From positions 1 through 11,472 of the forward strand of contig CAAGLQ010000245.1 of the NCBI GenBank assembly GCA_900770835.1: a stretch of DNA of 11,472 nucleotides. Reading direction: 5' to 3'. How positions within the stretch are numbered: the first letter of the stretch is position 1; each line of letters starts with the position of its first letter. A program made the translations under genes and the position numbers. The notes beneath the pieces are model-generated. The model worked only from the letters and a program-made list of their open reading frames with translations. It was not told the origin of the DNA and ran no database searches. The stretch comes from an uncultured Parabacteroides sp. GTDB taxonomy: Bacteria > Bacteroidota > Bacteroidia > Bacteroidales > Tannerellaceae. Positions 6,969 through 11,472 of the stretch are shown in pieces.

Positions 6969-8060
6969 ATGGAAACAAAATATAGTTATTTAGTTCGTTT
7001 GACCCCATTAGCACCCTATTTCTTTGGCGGGGAGAACACGTTCGACGAAGGAACGAAGGCCAACTACTTGGCTCGCTCCAACCAAATGCCTTCGCAGGCT
7101 ACACTCCTCGGCGTGATGCGTTACGTGGTGTTGCGTCAGCGTGGGTTATTGGGCTTGAAAAATCAAGCGGCTTGCGAGAAGGCCATTGGTCCCGCTTCGT
7201 TCTCATTCGATCAGTCTGCGGCGCCAGAAGGTAGAGAGGCTGATTATGGCATCATCGCTCGCCTTTCTCCACTCTTTCTGCGAGACAATAAGGAGGGCGA
7301 TTATTTCACGGCTATGCCTTTGGATGAATCAGTCGATTTCGGCATGGAAGCGGGGCGGAGCTATCTATCCGGGAAAGTGCTTGATGCCATCCCTTGTGCG
7401 AGGGATTTGAATGTCAAAACCTACGATCATTATCTCCATTTCGTCAATCCCGATTGTGAGCGGTTGGCAGATCGCTTGAAAGAGCGTTATCCGAATGAAT
7501 CAACTTTACAATCGGTTTTCCACGAGGAGGAACAGATCGGAATCACTAAGAACAAGAAGGAGAGACACGGCACCGATGAGGATGCCTTTTTCAAGCAGGT
7601 TTTAGTGACGTTACATGCTGATCTCAGCTTCGCCTTTGTGGTGGAGACCTATGAGCCAATCCAAACGGAGACCGATATGGTCTTTATGGGAGCCAACCGC
7701 TCCATGTTCAAGATAGAAATCAGTCAGCCGGATTCATTGCCTGATTTTTTTGCCGCGGATGAACGAAACTATTTCGCTCGCCTTGCTCGCCCCGATCGCT
7801 ACCTGCTGCTGAGCGATGCCTATCTCCAACCTGAACTGTGGCAAAAAGCTCGCTTCGTATGGGGACAGGCAGTTGCCTATCGTGCGATAAAGAGCCAGGT
7901 AAGGAACGGATTGAGTTGGAAAAAGCCTAAGAAGAGCGCCCTCTACCGCCTGCAAGCACGGGGCAGTGTGCTTTGGGGAGTGCAGTTGGACGCACTGTTG
8001 ACGATGCCCGCTTTCCAACAAGTGGGATGGAATATGTATGTAGCACCCAGTAAAAAATAA
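6969..8060 (+). CDS. cmr3: Cmr3, Cas5-like subunit
   Basis: A 363-residue RAMP protein with the Cmr3 opening VRLTPLAPYFFGGENTF and then SQATLLGVMRYVVLRQRG, the RAMP helix near residues 40-60. The C-terminal part shows the Cmr3 ending of a small hydrophobic strand (RGSVLWGVQL) followed by FQQVGWNMYV. Cmr3 plays the Cas5 role, holding the 8-nt 5' handle of the crRNA and contacting Cas10, and it lies directly after cas10 as usual. The gap to cas10 is 4 nt and to cmr4 is 8 nt. Length is normal for the family and there is no sign of damage. Its middle part (about 170-215) is charged and looks like a variable loop. Confidence 0.92.
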   Translation: METKYSYLVRLTPLAPYFFGGENTFDEGTKANYLARSNQMPSQATLLGVMRYVVLRQRGLLGLKNQAACEKAIGPASFSFDQSAAPEGREADYGIIARLSPLFLRDNKEGDYFTAMPLDESVDFGMEAGRSYLSGKVLDAIPCARDLNVKTYDHYLHFVNPDCERLADRLKERYPNESTLQSVFHEEEQIGITKNKKERHGTDEDAFFKQVLVTLHADLSFAFVVETYEPIQTETDMVFMGANRSMFKIEISQPDSLPDFFAADERNYFARLARPDRYLLLSDAYLQPELWQKARFVWGQAVAYRAIKSQVRNGLSWKKPKKSALYRLQARGSVLWGVQLDALLTMPAFQQVGWNMYVAPSKK

Positions 8061-8068
8061 AGAAGAAG

Positions 8069-8881
8069 ATGACAACCAATTTATATATTGTAGAGCCGAT
8101 CACCAATTTGCATGTCGGTAGCGGAAAAGAGAATTATGGCGTAGTAGATAACTTGATCCAAAGGGATGCCACGACGGGACTTCCTTGCATCAATGCCTCC
8201 AGTCTGAAAGGCGCTTTGCGTGAGCATGTAGAGCGGAAATTGAGCAAGGATCAGATCTGGCGGATCTTTGGTAGCGCACCGACGGAGGAGGATACACAGA
8301 GCGGTTCCTATCGCTTTTTCGATGCGCACCTGTTGGCCCTTCCTGTGCGTGGCGAACGTTCACCTTACTATTTGGCTACCTGTCCGCAAGTGATCGAAGA
8401 TTTTCAGAAGCAGGTGACTTTGTTTGCCGTTCCGGGGGCCGATCAGTGGGTAAAAGCCTTGAAAAGTCTGCTCGATTTAGGGCAGAATGTCGCTTTGAAA
8501 CGGGATGCTCCCGATGAAGACACCCAGATTCGTATTGAGGATCTATCTGGCGAGGTAATATTGAAGCGAGATAATTCCTGCTATGCACAGAGCTCTTTAT
8601 TGGGACAATTGTTCAACAGGCAGCCGATCCTGCTGCTTCCCGATGAGAGATTCAGGGAATTATGCGATGATAATCACCTCCCGGTCATTGCCCGGAATTA
8701 TCTGAACAATGGGGAAAGCAAGAATCTCTTCTATGAGCAGGTCTTGCCACGCTACTCGTTGCTCTATTTCTTGGCTGTCAACACGACGAATGAGGATGAG
8801 TTGCCTATCAGCGGGGAGTTGGTACAGATTGGAGCCAATGCCTCGGTGGGTAACGGATTCTGTAAATTTCGCAAAGGATAG
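8069..8881 (+). CDS. cmr4: Cmr4, Cas7-like backbone subunit with target-RNA cleavage site
   Basis: A 270-residue Cas7-like protein. The N-terminus reads IVEPITNLHVGSGKENYGVVDN, then LIQRDATTGLPCINASSLKGALREHVE, a textbook Cmr4 pattern. D27 in GVVDN corresponds to the catalytic aspartate of archaeal Cmr4 (D26 in Pyrococcus furiosus), so target RNA cutting at 6-nt intervals is expected. The C-terminal loop IGANASVGNGFCKF is the glycine-rich RAMP loop. Several copies form the filament along the crRNA. The upstream gap of 8 nt holds only a weak purine run (AGAAGAAG). The stop codon at 8879-8881 overlaps a strong ribosome binding site for the next gene. Size and motifs are normal. Confidence 0.94.
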   Translation: MTTNLYIVEPITNLHVGSGKENYGVVDNLIQRDATTGLPCINASSLKGALREHVERKLSKDQIWRIFGSAPTEEDTQSGSYRFFDAHLLALPVRGERSPYYLATCPQVIEDFQKQVTLFAVPGADQWVKALKSLLDLGQNVALKRDAPDEDTQIRIEDLSGEVILKRDNSCYAQSSLLGQLFNRQPILLLPDERFRELCDDNHLPVIARNYLNNGESKNLFYEQVLPRYSLLYFLAVNTTNEDELPISGELVQIGANASVGNGFCKFRKG

Positions 8882-8886
8882 GAGGT
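8880..8886 (+). promoter_or_regulatory. Strong Shine-Dalgarno sequence before the Cmr5-Cmr6 gene
   Basis: AGGAGGT overlaps the cmr4 stop codon and lies 6 nt before ATG 8893. It decides the start between GTG 8890, ATG 8893 and ATG 8899. It stands out because the other genes here show no comparable site, as usual in Bacteroidetes, so output of this subunit may be set separately. Confidence 0.6.
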
Positions 8887-8892
8887 TGTGTG

Positions 8893-10179
8893 ATGAGAAT
8901 GACTGAACAATGGATCAAGGCTGCGCATGAAGCGTTGCGTCAGGTCCAAATTGTGGATGAGCAGGATCGTTTCCCCGCTCCATTTAAAGGGTACGTCTCC
9001 AGTTTTGGGGCAGCGGTGGCACAGTCGGGCCTCTTGGCCGCCTCCCTCTTCTTCGAGAACAGCGAGAGTGATGCGGAAGCCAATCGCAGTTTGGTGGTGC
9101 AGGCTGTTGTGGAGGTTTTGCATAAAATGTGTTGTCTGTCGGATGAGCAGTATCAAAAAGAGTCATTGGCCAGAGTGGTTAAAGGTAACTGTTCTTCCAA
9201 TTTGCTGACACAAGTAGATCAAGCCGTGGCTGCGCTGAAATTGGCTTTGCGAGACTTTAGCGGTGAAGAGATCACGGGTGATTCGAGGTCTTTTGGATAT
9301 ACAATTAAGCAATCAAAAGAAATAAAGAAATTGTCCACCAAAAAATTTGATGAAACTTTCCCACATCTCCAAGCGAATGGGGCCAATGCGGGGTGGCTAT
9401 TTTATCGGGATTACTACCGTGATATGGATATAGATCCTTATCCTATAAAGGTAGAAGACAAGGATAAGGGTACGGATCAAGAGATTCGCTTCCAACGGAA
9501 GAATGAGCAGTTGCTCTCAGCCACTTTGGGCGAATTGGGGAAACAAAACAAACAATTGATAGAGGCTTTGCAACCCACTATCTGTTTCGACCTTACCACG
9601 ACTTATCCCGGTCTGCTGATCGGATCCGGTTTGGCGCATGGCACCGGGATGGATCATGACCTGAAGATAGGCCTGTCGTTCGACTACACGACAGGCTTGC
9701 CCTATGTGGCGGGATCGGCCGTGAAAGGTGTGCTACGAAGTCTTTTCCCTTCGTTGGCCAAGGAGATTTCCAAAGAGGATCGGCTGCGGATCGATTATCT
9801 GAACGAGAAGTGTCAGAAAAAACTGTCGGCAGACGAATGGAAAAAGCTAACTGCGATGCTGTTTGATGCCAACCGCGCCGGAACGGCTCCATCCCGTGTC
9901 CTCTTTTTCGATGCCATGATCATTGGTTCAACGAATCAATCCGGGCAGATCTTGGGCGATGATTTTATCACGCCGCATAAATCACCCATAAAGAACCCGA
10001 TTCCCCTGCAATTCCTCAAGGTGTTGCCGGGTGTGACCTTCCGCTTCGCTTTCCGTATGGACAATCGGGTAGGGGAGCTAACGGTTGAGCAGGTTGGAAC
10101 CTTGTTCCGTGCGATCCTGCTTGATGTCGGTGTTGGAGCGAAGACCAACGTTGGATACGGCCAATTCAAAGTGAATTGA
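8893..10179 (+). CDS. Cmr5-Cmr6 fusion protein
   Basis: A 428-residue protein that appears to join two Cmr subunits normally encoded separately. Residues about 1-85 form an all-helical region with the Cmr5 pattern FKGYVSSFGAAVAQSGLLAASLFF (tyrosine, then a hydrophobic helix and a GL turn). More helices run to about residue 125. A lysine-rich, AT-rich linker follows (about 135-160). From N165 (NAGWLFYRDYYRD) the protein matches the Cmr6 start, then LLIGSGLAHGTGMDHDLKIG, LPYVAGSAVKGVLRSLFP, and the C-terminal GVGAKTNVGYGQFKV, all hallmarks of Cmr6. Cmr5 is the small subunit on the filament belly; Cmr6 caps the backbone with Cmr1. No separate cmr5 exists in the operon, which supports the fusion. 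It is the last gene before a terminator. Cmr6 identity is firm; the Cmr5 part rests on pattern and context. Confidence 0.88.
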   Translation: MRMTEQWIKAAHEALRQVQIVDEQDRFPAPFKGYVSSFGAAVAQSGLLAASLFFENSESDAEANRSLVVQAVVEVLHKMCCLSDEQYQKESLARVVKGNCSSNLLTQVDQAVAALKLALRDFSGEEITGDSRSFGYTIKQSKEIKKLSTKKFDETFPHLQANGANAGWLFYRDYYRDMDIDPYPIKVEDKDKGTDQEIRFQRKNEQLLSATLGELGKQNKQLIEALQPTICFDLTTTYPGLLIGSGLAHGTGMDHDLKIGLSFDYTTGLPYVAGSAVKGVLRSLFPSLAKEISKEDRLRIDYLNEKCQKKLSADEWKKLTAMLFDANRAGTAPSRVLFFDAMIIGSTNQSGQILGDDFITPHKSPIKNPIPLQFLKVLPGVTFRFAFRMDNRVGELTVEQVGTLFRAILLDVGVGAKTNVGYGQFKVN

Positions 10180-10200
10180 TCACGCTGTCAAAGTCTGCTG

Positions 10201-10238
10201 AAGGCCTGCCCGCTCGTAAAGAGTGAGCAGGCTTTTTT
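10201..10238 (+). terminator. Rho-independent terminator of the cas operon
   Basis: Arms 10204-10215 and 10221-10232 form a 12-position stem (one C-A mismatch, one G-U pair) around a 5-nt loop GTAAA, followed by six T (10233-10238). Three upstream bases can pair with the T tract. It starts 22 nt after the cmr5-cmr6 stop, so it should end the cas transcript and separate it from the array. Confidence 0.85.
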
Positions 10239-10918
10239 ATGCGCTTCCCCATGGCAGCATTTGGGATTGCCCGTGGAAATCTTTCCTTGCCCCGACCTAT
10301 TCTTGGCGATGCCGAGACATAAACTTGTCGAATCTCCCACCTTTTCTTCAGTTCATGGCTTGGATTATGTAATCCAAAGCTTGGATTATATAATCCAAGG
10401 CGTGGATTATACAGTTCAAGCTTTGAATTAGAGAATTGTTCCCCTGCTTGAGAAGTTTTAGTCGGGTCAACACCAGCTTCTGGTCGGGCCAAGCCCAGTT
10501 TTGCATGGGCAATAGCAAGGAACAAGATGGGCTTCTGCCCGTGAGAATCGGCACGACGAAATCAGCCCGAAAGCCCAAAAACATTTGCGAAAATCCTGTT
10601 TTTAGATAAGCGGTTGATAAACAGAGGATAACCCATTTCGAGGCTTTATAGAGACTATGCTGAAACCTTCGCAAATGGCTGTTGGCACACGCCGAAGGCA
10701 TTCATTTGCGAAGATGCTCATTTTGCCTTGCTGAAACAGGGTTGATTATGAGCTGTTTAGCGACAGCCCTTAAACCCTCTTTTTCGCAAACCTCCCTTTT
10801 CGTGATTTTTCGACAATCATTTGCGAAGATTTTTTAGATCGTAATGAAACCATATTCAGGCATATAGCGATTTGAAGGGTACAAAAAGTGCCTAATTTGC
10901 ACAAAAAGAAGAGGGACA
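10239..10918. other. Intergenic stretch without a convincing gene
   Basis: About 680 bases between the operon terminator and the array promoter. Both strands hold open frames, but their translations are low in complexity or built on the repeats here (for example an ALDYIIQ repeat on the minus strand), and none shows a family motif. The contents I can support are the 21-nt-period palindrome block and the TTTGCGAA words listed separately. Two similar segments, AGTCGGGTCAA (10460-10470) and GGTCGGGCCAA (10483-10493), also occur. The make-up suggests a dispersed intergenic element rather than coding DNA. Confidence 0.55.
10339..10443. repeat. 21-nt-period tandem palindromic repeat block
   Basis: Five units start at 10339, 10360, 10381, 10402 and 10423. 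Unit three holds the perfect 18-nt palindrome TTGGATTATATAATCCAA (10381-10398). Unit two differs from it by one base (10360-10377). Units four and five are decayed, and unit one matches only in its second half. On the minus strand the 21-nt period gives a seven-residue repeat, but no real gene is evident. It could form a cruciform or bind a dimeric protein in phase on two DNA turns. Confidence 0.7.
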
Positions 10919-10938
10919 TTTGCGAAGTTTTTCGCAAA
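10583..10938. repeat. Seven TTTGCGAA / TTCGCAAA words forming inverted pairs
   Basis: Copies lie at 10583-10591, 10668-10676 (reverse), 10704-10712, 10783-10790 (reverse), 10819-10827, 10918-10926 and 10931-10938 (reverse). CTTCGCAAATG (10667-10677) and CATTTGCGAAG (10703-10713) are a perfect 11-nt inverted pair with a 25-nt loop. The 14-mer TCATTTGCGAAGAT is repeated exactly at 10702-10715 and 10817-10830. Such density in 360 bases is not chance. It may be a protein binding site array or a remnant of a dispersed repeat. Confidence 0.7.
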
Positions 10939-10952
10939 AAGAGCTATCTTTG
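10919..10952 (+). promoter_or_regulatory. Predicted CRISPR array promoter (Bacteroidetes -33/-7 type) with hairpin on -33
   Basis: TATCTTTG (10945-10952) is an exact match to the Bacteroidetes -7 box TAnnTTTG. TTTG at 10919-10922 is the -33 box, with a 22-nt spacer, slightly longer than the usual 19-21. Transcription would start near 10958-10962 and run into the array about 60 nt downstream. The -33 box sits in an 8-bp inverted repeat, TTTGCGAA-GTTT-TTCGCAAA (10919-10938), which could be an operator or a DNA hairpin. Confidence 0.6.
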
Positions 10953-11019
10953 TGGCACTCAAAAGGTTCTTTGACTTCCTGCTTTTAGCGATTGTCTCTA
11001 ACCTATTGATACTAAACTT
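10953..11019 (+). other. CRISPR leader, transcribed part
   Basis: The 67 bases between the predicted promoter and the first repeat contain no open frame and no repeat copy. As the repeats end in ATTGAGAC, the type III handle form, the array reads rightward and this is the leader end. Its 3' part (ATACTAAACTT before the first repeat) is where new spacers would normally enter. Confidence 0.6.
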
Positions 11020-11472
11020 GATCAAGTAGTCTACTGCGAGAGCGGTATTGAGACCAAAGTTGCTCTTTTTCCGTTCCGCTGAAAACATATTGATCAAGTA
11101 GTCTACTGCGAGAGCGGTATTGAGACAGTCCTTCACAACTTTACGTTTTATTTCATGACTATCGTGATCAAGTAGTCTACTGCGAGAGCGGTATTGAGAC
11201 TTTCTTCTTCTGGTGTCATAGCTTTATGAATTAAATTGATCAAGTAGTCTACTGCGAGAGCGGTATTGAGACAATTGCGACGTACGTCGGCGAATATACT
11301 CACCCGTTTGATCAAGTAGTCTACTGCGAGAGCGGTATTGAGACGACGATATGGTAACGGCTTTCTTGGAAATTGTTGATCAAGTAGTCTACTGCGAGAG
11401 CGGTATTGAGACTCTTATTATCGATGAAATCAGCCTTATAAAGCGATCAAGTAGTCTACTGCGAGAGCGGTA
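11020..11472 (+). CRISPR. CRISPR array, 35-nt repeats, six spacers, continues past window end
   Basis: Six identical 35-nt repeats lie at 11020-11054, 11092-11126, 11166-11200, 11238-11272, 11310-11344 and 11378-11412. A seventh starts at 11445 and is cut after 28 nt by the window end. The repeat begins GATCAAGTAGTCTACTGCG and ends AGAGCGGTATTGAGAC. A T precedes it in six of seven copies, so a 36-nt unit is arguable. Spacers are unique and 37, 39, 37, 37, 33 and 32 nt long. Repeat positions 13-18 (TACTGC) and 23-28 (GCGGTA) pair around a GAGA tetraloop with one G-U. Cutting after position 27 leaves the 8-nt handle AUUGAGAC, close to the AUUGAAAC of many type III systems. No degenerate repeat is seen, consistent with this being the leader end. 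No cas1 or cas2 is visible nearby. Confidence 0.98.

Noticed and set aside
10166..10701. Two minus-strand open frames over the intergenic repeats
   Set aside because: Their repeated peptides come from the 21-nt palindrome units, one overlaps the terminator, and no family motif is present.
10834..11136. Minus-strand open frame running into the array
   Set aside because: It translates two CRISPR repeats (ALAVDYLI twice) and the leader, so it is an artefact.

Overview
The window is a CRISPR-Cas locus of subtype III-B (Cmr). It runs on the + strand from a membrane-effector cassette, through the complete Cmr backbone, to the leader-proximal end of its CRISPR array. The source looks like a member of the Bacteroidales (Bacteroidetes). 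The CRISPR leader carries a Bacteroidetes-type promoter (TTTG and TATCTTTG boxes). Most genes lack a Shine-Dalgarno sequence. The gene set (CorA, an NrN-like phosphodiesterase and Cmr) matches the Bacteroides fragilis type. Base composition is moderate, and a Porphyromonas/Parabacteroides-like genome is a guess only.

Layout: 2-130 is the 3' end of an unrecognised gene. From 233 to 10179 nine or ten protein functions are packed with short gaps or overlaps, almost certainly one operon: a NYN/PIN-like putative RNase (233-865), a DHH/NrN-like phosphodiesterase (843-1607), a long CorA-like channel (1600-3117), an 86-residue two-helix membrane protein (3105-3365), Cas6 (3362-4351), a divergent Cmr1 (4371-5522), an HD-less Cas10/Cmr2 with GGDD (5519-6964), Cmr3 (6969-8060), Cmr4 with a candidate target-cleavage Asp (8069-8881), and one protein fusing Cmr5 to Cmr6 (8893-10179). 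A strong hairpin-plus-U-tract terminator follows at 10201-10238.

About 700 bases without a convincing gene come next. They hold a 21-nt-period block of palindromes (10339-10443) and seven copies, in both orientations, of a TTTGCGAA word (10583-10938). The last inverted pair sits on the -33 box of the predicted array promoter (10919-10952). The array starts at 11020: six full 35-nt repeats, a seventh cut by the window end, and six unique spacers of 32-39 nt.

How the parts would work together: the array is transcribed rightward and Cas6 cuts at the base of a GAGA-tetraloop hairpin, leaving an AUUGAGAC handle. Cmr1-6 and Cas10 form the RNA-guided complex, and Cmr4 cuts target RNA. Cas10 has no HD nuclease, so it should act through a nucleotide messenger. 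The CorA plus NrN pairing predicts SAM-AMP, as shown for the B. fragilis Cmr system, with CorA as membrane effector and NrN as off-switch. The least described parts are the NYN protein, the small cysteine-bearing membrane protein coupled to CorA, and the Cmr5-Cmr6 fusion. No cas1 or cas2 is visible.
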